Assembly (NCBI GenBank): GCA_964036045.1 | Contig: OZ038381.1 | Location: 158,290,283 to 158,354,282 of the forward strand | Source: Eutreptiella sp. 'Long Island Sound 2002' | Lineage: Eukaryota; Euglenozoa; Euglenophyceae; Eutreptiales; Eutreptiaceae | Length of the DNA stretch: 64,000 nucleotides | Reading direction: 5' to 3' | Shown: positions 41,334 to 52,476 of the stretch, piece by piece | Position numbering within the stretch: position 1 is the stretch's first letter | Layout: the number at the start of each line of letters is the position of its first letter | Notes under the pieces: model-generated | Told to the model about the DNA's origin: nothing | Database searches by the model: none | What the model saw: only the letters and a program-made list of their open reading frames with translations | Translations under genes and position numbers: made by a program

Positions 41334-42047
41334 TTAGAAAATATATATCACTACACCCCTCTCCCCTTAAATCTAGCTAGCAACAAGCAACAACAACAAA
41401 CAAGCAACAGTAACAAGCACTTCCCCTTTCCGTTTTGGCTATTACTCCCTCTCAACGGTTCGGGCTCTACTCTACTCTAGCCATCCTAGAGCCTAGGTGG
41501 TGGCCTTGCCAAATCCAAAGTTTGAGCCAAAAACTCAACACTGGCAACCCTAGGGTGGTGGCGCCAAGGCAGGGGGTGCCCTTCCAAAATTGCGTATTTT
41601 CTGCCCCAAAACAGCCTTTTTTGGCCCAAAACGGCCCTGGGACCCGTTCAAAACAACCAAACAAAGGGAAACAGTTGTACACTTCACGTGCGCCTTGACT
41701 TCCTTGTGACAAAGAGCCCTTTGGTGCCCTCTAACTCCACGACATGTCCGAGAAACGCCCCAAAAACGGCCAAGAATGGCCCAGATTGTGCGTTGTTTGT
41801 GTCCATCAGCCCAAAAACCAAGAATGGGCTGTATCTTGGGCTACGTGGCTCAAATCAGAGTTCCGAGGACACCTAGTCCACCCACAACCCCCCGCTTTTT
41901 GTGGTTCCCTAGCCTCAGAATCGCCCAACGAGACGCCTAGACACCAGCAGTCACTTGGTGGAGCTAGAGGGCAGCCCGTGCCGCGCATGGTCGGGGCCAG
42001 CGGTGGGCAAGCACTGTCTCTGGGGCATAAAAAAATATTTTTCCAAA

Positions 42048-42415
42048 ATTGTTCCTAGACCACTTGGAATGCTCAAACAAGTGTTAACAGCCCGTTTTGA
42101 GCCTGTGGTGACGCGTTTTGGCTCCTGGAAAATCCTTAAATGCCTTGAAAATGGGCCGTTTTGGGACTAAAAATGGGTCAAAAAAAAAGTAAAAAATGCG
42201 TTTTCCCAAAAGTGATTGTGTACCGTTTGGGGTGCACAATTAAGTGAAATGAGCCCATTTTGGCCCCTCTAAGGTCCCAAAAAGCCTTGAAAATGGGCCA
42301 TTTTGTGACAAAAAACGCATGAAAAATGGGTCAAAAGTGGGTTTTTCCAAAAATGATCTTGGACCATTTGGGGTGCTCAAACAGGATGCTTCCGCCCATT
42401 TTGACCCGGTTCAGC
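42048..42415. repeat. Degenerate tandem repeat (140-165 bp units)
   Basis: Three related units start near 42048, 42213 and 42353. They share CTTGGACCATTTGGGGTGCT-like and CCTTGAAAATGGGCCATTTT-like phrases. No coding function recognised. The preceding 41.4-42.0 kb has similar CCAAAACGGCC-type phrases but no clear gene. Confidence 0.6.
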
Positions 42416-42554
42416 ACATCTAGCCACATGAATGCACCAAGTTTGCTACTGTGCTGCCGTAGACACACATGGGGTACCAACAAAATTATGCGGAAAAAAA
42501 TTCTATTGCCTTCGGCAAGGCACCTCGAAGAGGGGAGAGGGACAGCCTTTTTTT

Positions 42555-43200
42555 GAGCTGCTCAGGCGGGAAAGCTGCATAAGTAGGTTGTGCCCTAGAC
42601 CCCTTGGGAGCCCCCCCCCCCCCCCCCCAAACACCCAAATAGGGTGAAAAACGCATAAAGAGGGGCTACAACATGCTTTGCATAGGATATTTGATCATTT
42701 TGGATGGTCAAGTTATCAACAAAATCAGTTTTGGAATTTTCCATTTTTGAGCTGCCGAGGCGGAAAAACTGCATGAGCAGGTTGTGCCCAAGACCCCTTG
42801 GGAGCCCCCCCCTCCCCCCAACACCCAAATAGGGTGAAAAACGCATAAAGAGGGGCTAAAACATGCTTTACATAGGATATTTGATGATTTTGGATGGTCA
42901 AAGTATCAAAAAAATCAGTTTCGGAAAGTTCCATTTTTGAGCTGCCGAGGCGGGAAAACTGCATAAGCAGGTTGTGCCCTACACCCCTTGGGAGACCCCC
43001 CCCAACACCCAAATAGGGTGAAAAACACGTAAAAGAGGGCTAAAACATGCTTTACATAGCATATTTCATCATTGTAAGTGGTCACAATATCAAAAAAATG
43101 TTTTGCAAAAATTTCCATTTTTGACCTGTAGAGGGTGGAAAACTGCTAAAGCAGTTTGTGCACACACCAAAGGCCATTGAACCACCTACAAACAGCAATT
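42555..43200. repeat. Four-unit tandem repeat of about 190 bp
   Basis: The phrase GAGCTGCCGAGGCGGGAAAA recurs at 42555, 42749, 42939 and, diverged, 43123 (spacings 194, 190 and 184). Each unit contains a C-run of 7-19 bases, AACACCCAAATAGGGTGAAA and AACATGCTTTACATAGGATA. The minus-strand frames through it simply repeat. Confidence 0.88.
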
Positions 43201-44200
43201 TTGAAGCTTTTGGGGGGCCCATGGCTCGGGCTAGATGGGCTTGGCAGCCACTATGTGGGTCCCCGTGGGTGCTCAAGTACCCGTATTGTCACTAAATCAT
43301 CACCCAAACCCATCCCAAGGGCGACAGAAGGGTTTCCGAAAAAGTCCAATTTCGGAAATCTTGCAGGTGTCACTAAACAGCCTTATCCAGCGTGAAAACG
43401 GCTAAGTCCTCACTAGCAAGGGCCCATAGGGGGGGGCGACCAGGGGTACCCGGAGTTCGGACCCGGGACCCCCACCATGGGTTAGGGGGTCCATGTACAA
43501 GGAAAAAGTTGCCCGGACCCGGGTCCAATTCCACACACAGCAGCCACAATACGCAAAGTAGTTTTGACCCCCCCCCCCGACACCCCCCCCACCCCCCCCA
43601 CCCACCCCCCCAAAAAGGGGTACCCGGGTACGGGGGGGTAAAGGGGTCAAAAACGAAAAATTCACTGGGGGATCATTTTCTCTCCTAAAAGGATGATTTT
43701 ACAAGGGGTTGGACATCCGGTACCATACCTTGGGGTATCGTACGCGAATGACCCCCAAAAAGGGGGGTATATGGCGTACGCACCTGCGCTTGATCTAACA
43801 ACCCTCTTCGAGGTGATTCCAGCTCCTTTGGCGCCCAAATTGGGGCCAAATGTGGTCCGGACCTCCTCAATGTTGTGGCTGCTCCCGCGGGGGGGGGGGG
43901 GGTCAGGGTCTGAGCGAGGCTGCCCCCCATGGCACAGGCTGCCAGGCGGGCTCCTTCTACAGAACAGGGGCTTTTGCCCCCAAAAATCAATGGGCTCACA
44001 CAAGTCCGATTTTCGCCCGGACCGGACAGTCAGCTCCTCGACGCCAAATGCCATGCCCACAGAGCGAGGGCTTGAGGAAGGGAAAATGCAGGACCCTGTT
44101 AAGCATTGAACCTCAGGACATCGTAGGTCGACCAGCAAAATGTTCCAAAGCAATTGCTTGAAAGCCCTTTGCCTTCAGTTCAGCCCAGACCCGTGGCTAT
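43201..44200. other. GC- and homopolymer-rich stretch, no gene recognised
   Basis: Contains C-runs (43569-43612) and a G-run (43898-43911) with pieces such as GGTACCCGG and CCGGACCCGGG. Open frames on both strands follow the composition. Confidence 0.4.
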
Positions 44201-44204
44201 CGTC

Positions 44205-44430
44205 GTATGCGTACGGCTGTCTTTTTTCAGTGCACGGTGACATACAGCTACGCTCAATACTTGCGTACAACTGTGTGCGGCAAGGCTAGGCACTTAAAGT
44301 GAAGTGGTCAACACAAAAAAACATGTGTACAGCTATGTACAGCTGCTCTGGAGAGCGGCGTACGGCTATGCACGGCTAGAGCTGGCTACTGTGTACAGCT
44401 ATGTACGGCTGGGGTAGATTCTTGTGTATG
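44205..44430. repeat. Degenerate 10-bp repeat TGTACRGCTA
   Basis: Recurring TGTACAGCTA, TGTACAGCTG, CGTACGGCTA, TGCACGGCTA, TGTACGGCTG and TGTATGGCTG, several as back-to-back pairs (for example 44330-44350, 44361-44380, 44393-44412). The function is unknown. Confidence 0.7.
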
Positions 44431-45289
44431 GCTGTAACCACAGATCTGGTCCAGCCACACATCGGTGGGGTAGAGAGCCGGTCGTCCTGGAGGTGCAACG
44501 TGCAAGGGCCCATATTCACTACCCTCCATGTGTTGCCTGCCAGCCCCTGAAAGACAGCTCTGGAGCTGGGCACAAGGGCCAGCAACACCGCTCAGGAGAT
44601 TTTTTCTGCAGAAATCGACCAGGAAAAAGAGAGTCTCTGTTACAGTGGGCTAAAGCGGACAGTGAAGGTTAGAGTCGCGTCACCAGCAATGCAGTTCAAG
44701 AAGGGGTAAAACGGGTCCGACAGGAAGTTGCTGTGAGCGGGCACTGGGTCTCTTCATATGTGGCGGCGGGCATGACTTCTGTGCTGACGGTGAAATGTCC
44801 AAAAAGCGAAGGCCGAGAGAGGACAAAGGCTCCAGAGGACCTCTTTCTTTTCAGACAGCTTTAGACAACCGCTCCCCAAACGGGAACGATGAAACCTGAA
44901 CCCTGGCAGTGTCACGCCTTTGGTCGCCTATCACCCCCCCCCGAAAATGACCCCTGGTCTACCCCCCCCCCTGCAAAAACGACCCCGATTACGAAAGGCA
45001 GGTGATACAAAAGAACTGGCACTAGACACCAGCCGTATATACACGGATCCCCCGCCCCCCCCCTTCCTTCAAGAAGCCCGTCATCTTCCAACTTCTTGGC
45101 GCAACATTGACGCGAACACGTGAGAACAAGCACAGAAACCGGAGAGGCTGCAAGGAACGGGCGGGAGGAGTCCCAAAGGAACAGAAACAGAAACAGAAGC
45201 TGTTGGGACGGGGCTTCTCCTCAACACTTTGACCGGCAGCGTAAATTCACGCCGAGGGAGAGGAGGGGGCACAGCATCGCACAGCTTGT

Positions 45290-45682
45290 TCAGTGGTCAC
45301 TCTCGTCCTCATAGTCCTCCTCCTCCTCCTCGTCATCATACTCTCCCTCGTTCTCCAGCTCCCCTTCAATGGGCCGCGTACCATCCTCCCTCAGGCCCTG
45401 GGACCCCACCTTCTCAGCAGACCCCTCCTCTTCAGTGTTAAAGGCGTGCTCCCTGTCCTCGAAACGCTGCAGCTCCTCCTCAAGCGACGCCCACCACGCA
45501 TTGGCCCCTGTGTCGCTGGGGTCATCCCCCTCTCCCCACAGGCCGTAGCCCCCGCAATCCCGCCGGTTGTCAATGATCGGTGTGTTCAGGCCCATGTACA
45601 ACACCCGGTCCACCCAAGAGGCCTCTGCAGGAACGTCCCAGTCAGGCAGTTCATGGGCATTGTCGTGGTCATCCTCATCCCC
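45290..45682 (-). CDS. Probable 3'-terminal exon of an acidic protein
   Basis: On the minus strand a good acceptor (CTCTCTCCCGTCCAG) precedes 45682, and from there the frame is open for 130 codons to TGA at 45290-45292. The protein segment includes GDEDDHDNAHELPDWDVPAE, then SWVDRVLYMGLNTPIIDN, and ends in a strongly acidic tail (EGEYDDEEEEEDYEDESDH). I do not recognise the family. The acidic tail suggests a nuclear or ribosome-biogenesis type protein, but this is only a guess. The upstream exon was not identified with confidence. A frame upstream at 45.70-45.81 kb (VVMPVVDGPDLDE) may belong to the same gene. Confidence 0.4.
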   Translation of the reverse strand, partial: GDEDDHDNAHELPDWDVPAEASWVDRVLYMGLNTPIIDNRRDCGGYGLWGEGDDPSDTGANAWWASLEEELQRFEDREHAFNTEEEGSAEKVGSQGLREDGTRPIEGELENEGEYDDEEEEEDYEDESDH

Positions 45683-46767
45683 CTGGACGGGAGAGAGCGT
45701 GCACTATGGGACGCCGGGCTCGAGGGCCTGCCTCGTCCAGGTCTGGGCCATCCACAACAGGCATGACGACTCGGGGCACGACGGGCGCCTGCTGCTCGTG
45801 TGAAGCCGCAAGAACACAAGCGCAGCCCTTTCACCGTCCATCCCATCCCCAACACCACAACGGCACAGGCACACGGGCAGGCGGAAGAGAGAAGGGACAG
45901 GCAGTGACCGAGTCCATGGCGCAGGCCATGCCCCCCACTCCATGCAGAGGCTGCACAGGGTTGGCGAGGCAAAGCACCCACCTCTCACCGCCCCCCCCCC
46001 CCCTCGTCACTTCCGTCGTGTGCAAAGTTCGGCGCTTGTGCTGCGGCAAATGACACTGCCGGCGAAACATCCGGATCATGGATGTTGTATGTTGTGGAGG
46101 AACTGGTGACGGGGGTGCCTTGGGGCAGTGGTGTAGCAGATGAAGGTTTGAGGTGGGAACCGCCACACCACAACCCACGAACCGCACGACATTGGGATGA
46201 CTGTCAAACTACTGCCTACAAATGAGCAGCAGGCCACACGGGAATGCCATGCAAAGGGCCTCGTTCTTCGGAATGGATGCTGAGGGCCGGTGTGGGGTTC
46301 CGGGGCTAATCAAAGTGGTGCCCATGAAAGTGCAGATGACAGGGCCATTGACAAGTGACACTTCACTCTTTGGTGCCAAGCGATGGCCATTTCAGTGATC
46401 TAAAGCAGCCGGACCATCTGCCTCGGAGCAATTTGTGTCCCGGACCATCAGTCTGCCTTGGAGCCCTGGGGTCCGTCGCACTGAGGACAAGCGCACCCCC
46501 AATGGGTGGCAACCGTCTTCCATGGCTCCCCTGCTCCAGCAGGCCGCAGGCCGTGAGTTTATCGCGTCCTGGTTTCAAAGCCGCAGGGCGGCAGCATGCG
46601 CAGCAACACACTGTCGGACGCATGCATTGCAATCTCTGTTTACAAGCGGGGGGGAGGGGGGGGGGAGGCTGCCACAACTCCCCAGCAATCCCCCCTCCAT
46701 TTCAAAACAGAATGGACCACACAATTTGGCTGGGAAGATGCCAATGCAAGGCTTCGCCGCTGTGGAC

Positions 46768-46946
46768 TCAATGGCACACCTCTTCAGACTCCTGCAGACA
46801 ATTGTCACTGTCGTAGTCTGCACAAACGTCCGCATCGCTGTCGTACTCGTGCCACCCTGTGAAGTCTGCATCGTGATCAACAATGTTGGCATCCACTGAC
46901 TCCTCTGAGCCGGACCACAGGCCCGACAGGTCCGGCAGCGACGCTC
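46768..46946 (-). CDS. Probable 3'-terminal exon of an acidic, Asp-rich protein
   Basis: A strong acceptor (CACCTCTTTGTGCAG) precedes 46946. After a phase of two bases, 58 codons read ASLPDLSGLWSGSEES, DANIVDHDADFTGWHEYDSD, ADVCADYDSDNC, ending EEVCH and TGA (46768-46770). The frame has no ATG. Composition resembles the exon at 45.3-45.7 kb, and the two may be related or belong to tandem genes. No family recognised. Confidence 0.4.
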
Positions 46947-47056
46947 CTGCACAAAGAGGTGACAGGAACAGTGAACGAAACCTCCCGCTCGAAATAGGGC
47001 TCCGGAAAACGCATTTGTGGGGGTGTTCGGGCCCCAGTGCCCCACGTCCTCCCCTT

Positions 47057-47097
47057 CACACACACACACACACAACATACACACACACACACACACA
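47057..47097. repeat. CA microsatellite
   Basis: Two CA tracts separated by ACAT, in the probable intron upstream of the 46.77-46.95 kb exon. Confidence 0.95.
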
Positions 47098-47121
47098 AAT
47101 AATGTGGCAAACAAGCACTGG

Positions 47122-47643
47122 TCAGAGAGTCAGACACAGACTGAAGGCCCAGATCTCGTCAGATGGAACATAAAACACGACATGTTCGACGCCATCACAC
47201 ACACATACACGTACACGTAGATGGCCCAAAGCGACCAAATCCCAGCGCAAGCAAAAGCAGGGCTGGCACTGGTCGGAAGTAGAATCTCGTAGGCCGCTGA
47301 CAGTCAAAGAAAAGTCAGGACCATCGGCGACTAGGCGCCTTTCTGAAGTGGACCGATGTAGCAGCTGGAAAGCAGTGCACTGGTCATCTGCACAGAGCAA
47401 TGGTATGCCGCACTGCCTCCTGCAGTGCAGCATTCGTTTAAGGTCAGAGCGAAGCATGTACACAAGGCAAGCCTTTTTTGGGGTCTGCCTCCGGGGCGTA
47501 CTGGCGTGCTGGAGGCCTGTATGCACTATGCGCACACGCCCGTGTGACCTCAGCTCTTCACACCCGTCGGTGATGGCGGTTGGACTTCCAATGCCACAGC
47601 TGGTGCTACTGCAAAAGGTGGTCCTAATGGCTACAATCAGCAT
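47122..47643 (-). CDS. Hypothetical protein, unrecognised
   Basis: An open frame of 173 codons from the ATG at 47641-47643. It contains several Cys and ends with a CV-rich segment caused by CA-rich DNA. The part TPKKACLVYMLRSDLKRML looks protein-like, but I recognise no domain. It lies next to two further minus-strand frames (47656-48255, 48505-48873), and together they may be exons of one gene or a decayed transposon. Confidence 0.25.
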   Translation of the reverse strand: MLIVAIRTTFCSSTSCGIGSPTAITDGCEELRSHGRVRIVHTGLQHASTPRRQTPKKACLVYMLRSDLKRMLHCRRQCGIPLLCADDQCTAFQLLHRSTSERRLVADGPDFSLTVSGLRDSTSDQCQPCFCLRWDLVALGHLRVRVCVCDGVEHVVFYVPSDEIWAFSLCLTL

Positions 47644-47655
47644 GTAAACGTCTAC

Positions 47656-48440
47656 TCATCTGTAAACCTCATACACCCCTTCCCAGGGGGATGCACACAC
47701 ACACATCCTTTCAGCAGGTAGCACGCGGTTAACATCACTTCCAATGCAGCAAAATATGTGTTCCACGTTGGCCTGTACACGTGCAGCATCTCCTCTTCCT
47801 GCTGCACCCAGGATGTGTACTCCTCCCCTTTCCAGCATGTACTGGACTTTTTTCTTCGGGATGCACTTTTTTGCAGGCATGTTGTATGACATATGGTTTA
47901 ATGCCTTTATTGTCCCTTGCACATTGTGTGGACTGTCCACATATGCCTGGTGTATACCCTGATGCATTGACCACATGGTGTCTTCCTGTGGGAACCTGAA
48001 CCCACACCAGAGCAGACACGATCTGCGAACTCTAGGTATGTGTCCAATCTCTCCATTCGTAAGGGCGCTGGCGAAGATCCCTCCCAGGTATCCCTTATAA
48101 CTGTGCTGCGGACTGATGGGGGTGGGTGCATGTCGCAAAGAACGGTCCACTTGCAGAGCCGCTGGTTGCACATGACTCATCCTGCCCCCTCTGGCATGCA
48201 TACCATGCAGCATCCCATGGCACGGCAAACAGGCCCCATACAGTGGCCCTGACATTCCCTTGTGTCATCGGCGCAGTCACATTGAACGGGGAAAAACGGA
48301 TTTGGAATTTCATTGATGATGTAACGCAAAAACCGTGTCATTGCTCTGGCAGCAACCCTGAGTTTCTTCTTACGGATCGGGGAGCGCTGCAGTTGGACAG
48401 TAGAGTATTTGGCCTTCATGGAGACTCTTCGCCTTTGCAA
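47656..48440 (-). CDS. Hypothetical Cys-rich frame(s), unrecognised
   Basis: Two overlapping minus-strand frames. The upstream one (48440-48177) reads RAMTRFLRYIINEIPNPFF, then PVQCDCADDTRECQGHC. The downstream one (48255-47656) has HSYKGYLGGIFASALTNGEI and GYTPGICGQ/VDSPHNVQGTIKAL-type segments with KKCIPKKKVQYML. A frameshift would be needed to join them. The protein-like look suggests a gene fragment, but no family is recognised. Confidence 0.25.
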
Positions 48441-48504
48441 TTATACACGAAACACATGCATCCCTTTGGGTTCATACCCCATCCCTAGTCGAAAATAAGG
48501 GCAC

Positions 48505-48873
48505 TTATTTCACTCTGAATGTCTTGGTTTGCACGTTTATGTACCCTTCCTCACGAAAAACCTCTTCAACAGAACCCCACAACCACCACTTGCAGAAACT
48601 CCACAGTTCCCTTGACCCTTTGCCCACCACTATAACGTAGAAGTGTTCGGCTATGGCCTCTGCATGGGGACGTGCATGCCGCAAAAGCTTACCAGTCTCT
48701 GGAAAAGTAGATCTAGGCAAGTAGACATCCAACGGAGTTAGGGTATCCTTCACCTCGTTTGCAAACTTTGTGACTGCCGACACAGTCAACCAACGAGCCT
48801 TTTTGGTGGGAATAGGCAAAGGATCCTTTGGATGTAAGGGCTGCCTCGTCAGGTCCTGAAGGGTGACAGGCAT
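48505..48873 (-). CDS. Hypothetical protein, unrecognised
   Basis: 122 codons from the ATG at 48871-48873. The sequence is protein-like (KARWLTVSAVTKFANEVKD, TLTPLDVYLPRSTFPETGK, EEVFREEGYINVQTKTF) with no low complexity. It is in the same orientation as its neighbours. It could be an exon or transposon gene; no domain recognised. Confidence 0.3.
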   Translation of the reverse strand: MPVTLQDLTRQPLHPKDPLPIPTKKARWLTVSAVTKFANEVKDTLTPLDVYLPRSTFPETGKLLRHARPHAEAIAEHFYVIVVGKGSRELWSFCKWWLWGSVEEVFREEGYINVQTKTFRVK

Positions 48874-49019
48874 AAGGGCCTAATGGCCGTCAATAATATT
48901 TCCGGTACCATAGGAATGCGCATTGCAATTGCATGCAGGCGCATGATCGCGTGTACGTGCTAGTTTACTGAAAGCTTTAAGCAAGCTGTTCGGACTGCTG
49001 CATACTGCCCTCACCAATT

Positions 49020-49537
49020 TCAACAACGCCTGCTTTTCCCACGCCTTTGATGATTCTTGCGCATGGCGTGGGAAACAACCGTTTTCTGCTCTGGTGTCAT
49101 GTTGGGGACAACTATATTACCAGCAACGTGTATTAGTATGGATAGGTCTTTCCCAGTCTCACCCAACTCCTGCTGTGAATATTTCATGCGCGCTGTATTC
49201 AGCGCGCCCTGTGAATCCCGCATGTCCTTCAGCAACTGAAGTCCTTCAGCAACCGAAGAACCTTGATGTTAAGCCAACCTCTATTCTTCGGGTTCTCATC
49301 ATCCGGAATCCCTGGGGCCACATAGGTGATGACCCAGCGTCGAAACATGTACCACCAGTACCTCTCCCATACTGCAGCCCACCACACGTCTTGAACATAT
49401 TCTAGCGGCACTATTGCCCAATCACAGAACCGTGTCTTAGAAATCAGAGGACGTAAGATTGCAATATCAGTGTGAGCCACACACGCGTGCGCGCGTCCTG
49501 GCAAACACATTCGCAAACATGTAAATAGCGTCCACAC
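49020..49537 (-). CDS. Hypothetical exon-like frames, unrecognised
   Basis: Two minus-strand frames with protein-like content: 49537-49229 (DIAILRPLISKTRFCDWA, VWWAAVWERYWWYMFRRW, GIPDDENPKNRGWLNIK) and 49235-49020 (MRDSQGALNTARMKYSQQEL, KDLSILIHVAGNIVVPNM, TPEQKTVVSHAMRKNHQRR). Neither has a secure start. They overlap by a few bases in different frames, so a short intron or a frameshift lies between them. No family recognised. Confidence 0.3.
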
Positions 49538-49707
49538 AAATTACTTTACGACCAAAACAGAACTGCAAAAGCGCGATAATCTCTTTCTAGAACAGATGCT
49601 CTGGAGTACAGGGGATGTGTAGTTGAAAACTGCCAGTACACAAACAGAATGGGGCAAGGATCAGCACTGACATGCACACACATGCATACAGTCGCTGGCG
49701 GTCGCCT

Positions 49708-49711
<4 letters not shown>

Positions 49712-49753
<42 letters not shown>
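49712..49753. repeat. CA microsatellite
   Basis: About 21 CA units, followed by other CA-rich tracts to 49902. It is read as poly-Cys/Val on the minus strand in an open frame that is not a gene. Confidence 0.95.
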
Positions 49754-49755
<2 letters not shown>

Positions 49756-49929
49756 CCAGACACAAATATTCACACCCACACAACCACGCACCTGCTCACA
49801 CGCACACGTACACGATGAACGCCGCAAGTGCGCGCGCGCACACACGCAAATACCCCTCGTACACACACCTACATCCCCACGGACACACACACACACACAC
49901 ACAGGTAAATGCAAAAACAATGATGTGAG

Positions 49930-50640
49930 CAAGTAGAGCATAACGTGGAGTCCAACTGGCTTTGAGGAATATGACGGAGGACAACCTCTAGCACAACCCT
50001 GTGGGGGTCGTCGGCAAAGGTGGTCCTCGAGCTCAAAGATGTCAGAGCCGCAATCGTAGGGGTTGCTGCCATGATCTGCTGTCAGAGTGTCTACGTTGAC
50101 AGGACTTGAGGCGCTCCATGTCATCATCACAGCGGCGGGGATCATCAATAGCACAGCCAGGCACTCCTGCAACTGCCCTGAGCCCTGGGAACAGAAATCG
50201 TGCAGCAGCGCGAACGAAATGTTGGGGCTGCACGGAATACGGAGGGGAAGATCTGGGCCTCCGAGGCTGCAGCAAGTGGGAGGGACATGTGCTGCAAGCG
50301 GGGCTTCCTAAAAGGCCCCCTGGTGGTTGCCGAGGCAGGTGTGCGTCTCATGTTGTGGCCACATTGGGGCTGCCGGCCCCTGTCCCAGGAATATGATCAG
50401 TTTCAGGGGTTTCAGTCTGAGGCCAAACGTTGAGCCCTACTTTTTGTAACTTTCTTCTGCACAATTTCAATTCGGGGCTCCCAGGATGTCAAATTGGGAG
50501 TCGAAGCGTGGCTGCCTGCGCCCTCCTGACCAGAACCCCTGGGACACCAGCAATGGTGGCGCTGAAGTTCAAGGGCACACAACCCCAGTCCTGCCCACAG
50601 GACGGTTTTTAATTGAAGGCGAAAATAAATCGGACTGTCC
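49930..50640. other. Exon-like minus-strand fragment and unrecognised DNA
   Basis: Around 50172-49980 minus, a frame reads NVDTLTADHGSNPYDCGSDI then FELEDHLCRRPPQ, similar in style to the acidic exons at 45-47 kb. I could not define splice sites for it, and nothing else is recognised. Confidence 0.25.
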
Positions 50641-50645
50641 AGTAG

Positions 50646-50903
50646 TATAGTTTCACCGAGACCGCGCGCCTCGTTTCACAAGGCGCGCAGGGGTGGGGGG
50701 GTTTGGCACTAACAAGGCGCACGCGGGGGGGGGGGGGATTTTGGCGCTAACGAGGCGCCAGGGGGGGGGGGGGGTTACTAACCATGCGCAGGGGGGGGGG
50801 GGGTTGGCGCTAACGAGGCACACAGGGGGGGGGGGGTTGTTAGTGCGCGCCAAGCCCAATATGCGCCTCGTGAAACGAGGCACGCAGTTTCAGTGAAACA
50901 CTC
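50646..50903. mobile_element. 258-bp G-rich inverted-repeat element with 8-bp target duplication
   Basis: Inverted repeats of 37 bp, 50650-50686 and 50863-50899, share GTTTCAC..GA.AC.GCG.G and CCTCGTTTCAC.AGGCGC; the five differences are all transitions. TCCAGTAG occurs exactly at 50638-50645 and 50904-50911, an 8-bp direct repeat consistent with hAT-type insertion. Between the arms are four or five copies of a unit of about 35 bp, GGCGCTAACGAGGCGC plus a run of 9-15 G. It has no coding capacity, so it is a MITE-like element. Confidence 0.8.
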
Positions 50904-50911
50904 TCCAGTAG

Positions 50912-52476
50912 CCAGCACAGTGTCTCTGTACACAATTGGACAGCATTTGAAGGGCAACCAAATATAGTTGGACGGTATCTACCGATAGTTGAAGAGGTAC
51001 CGACGGTGGTTAGATGTTAGCGCTTTTCAACATAAAACAAAAAGGAAAAACATGTCTAGTCAAAAAAAAGCCCTGCCTGTCCAGGTACACAGGGCCTTGC
51101 TTGAGCAGGGGGGGGGGGGATCTAGGGGGAAGGGGACCCCCCCCACCACCACCGTCGGAATGTACCCAATACCCAGCAAATAGAAAAATTGTTGGACAAT
51201 GACCCACTCATTACATGGAAATGTCATGTTGTTGACAAGAAACAAAGCAAAATCATTGTTGTAGGCCAATTCAGGGTTCCACCACTTAAGCAACACACAA
51301 CAATCACAAGAAATCTGGGCAATGCACATCACTAGCCATTACCCGCTATTTGTTTTGTTTTTTTCAAACAATTGACAGCATTGCATGAAATTCACCAGCT
51401 TACTTCACGGTCTGGTGCTGCTGTTTCCCACACCACACTGACCAACCACACAGTGTTGCCATTGGTACACTCAAAAGCAGTGTGGAACATGCTTTTTGCG
51501 CGTCGTTGTATGCTTCTTGTCTCTTCCACTGGTGAGCTCACCTTTAAGCCTAAAGAAAATTAGCATTTCGATTACATCTTTACGCATCACATGGGGCAGC
51601 GGATGGACCAGGGAGCGGAAATACACAGACAATGAGCGCTGGGTCATGGTAATCTGCAGGCCAATGAACATAGAGTACACATAGAACAATGCCTAAACAT
51701 GCTGTGATATGCGCCAAGGGCACAGAGAATTTTTTTTCAGGTCACTCAAAAAAGTTCCCAAAACCCAAGTTTTCAACTGATTTAGAGTGGAGGGGGGAGG
51801 GGGCCCAGGGGGGAGCCCCCCCTCCCCCTGCTGGAATGAAAATTAAAGCAAGACCCTGTCATGAACCCTCTCCTTGGAATTATTGCACTGCTGCCCCCCC
51901 CCCCCCCTTATGAAGCATGGCCAAGGTCAGGGGAAATGCAGGTTGGATGAGGATCTGTGCTCAGACAATGCCTCGCTTACAGGCCGGGATACAGCAGTCA
52001 TCGTCGAAGCCCATGCTTCCAGGTCACGGTGTGGTCAGTGGTGCAACTACAGGACTGCGGCACAGGTCCTGCTTCAACAAGGTCATTATTTCTCCTTAAG
52101 TCCATTGCGGGATGGCTTTCCACTGGGACCGTCCTTGCATGCATCCCCAGTGCCCCTCATAGCCCCATCACCATGGTGTCATCAAGAATGCTTCACCAAG
52201 GGGGAGTGGCTGTGTGGCCCAGGCCAATGCGCAGTTGCTGAGGCTTTTCTCCCCGAGCCAGACAATAGCTTACTGCCCCAAAGGGGGGCAGGAGGTGATT
52301 TGGGGCCCTGTTCAACACCTGTCGACCCAACCCCCCCCCACTCTCTTGGCCACAGACGCTGTGCTAAAAAAAACTGCGGCTAAATGGGGTCACCCCGCTT
52401 TGATAAGGCGGTGCTAATCTTCAAGTTGACTCGAGCCGTACCGGGACTCCCCAAGAACTACTGTGCAACAACACAC
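50912..52476. other. Stretch without a recognised gene
   Basis: Short frames only. Homopolymer runs occur at 51110-51118 (G), 51139-51148 (C) and 51894-51906 (C). Confidence 0.4.

Noticed and set aside
49546-50172. 208-codon minus-strand frame with Cys/Val repeats
   Set aside because: Most of it is translated CA microsatellite; only the first 70 codons look protein-like.
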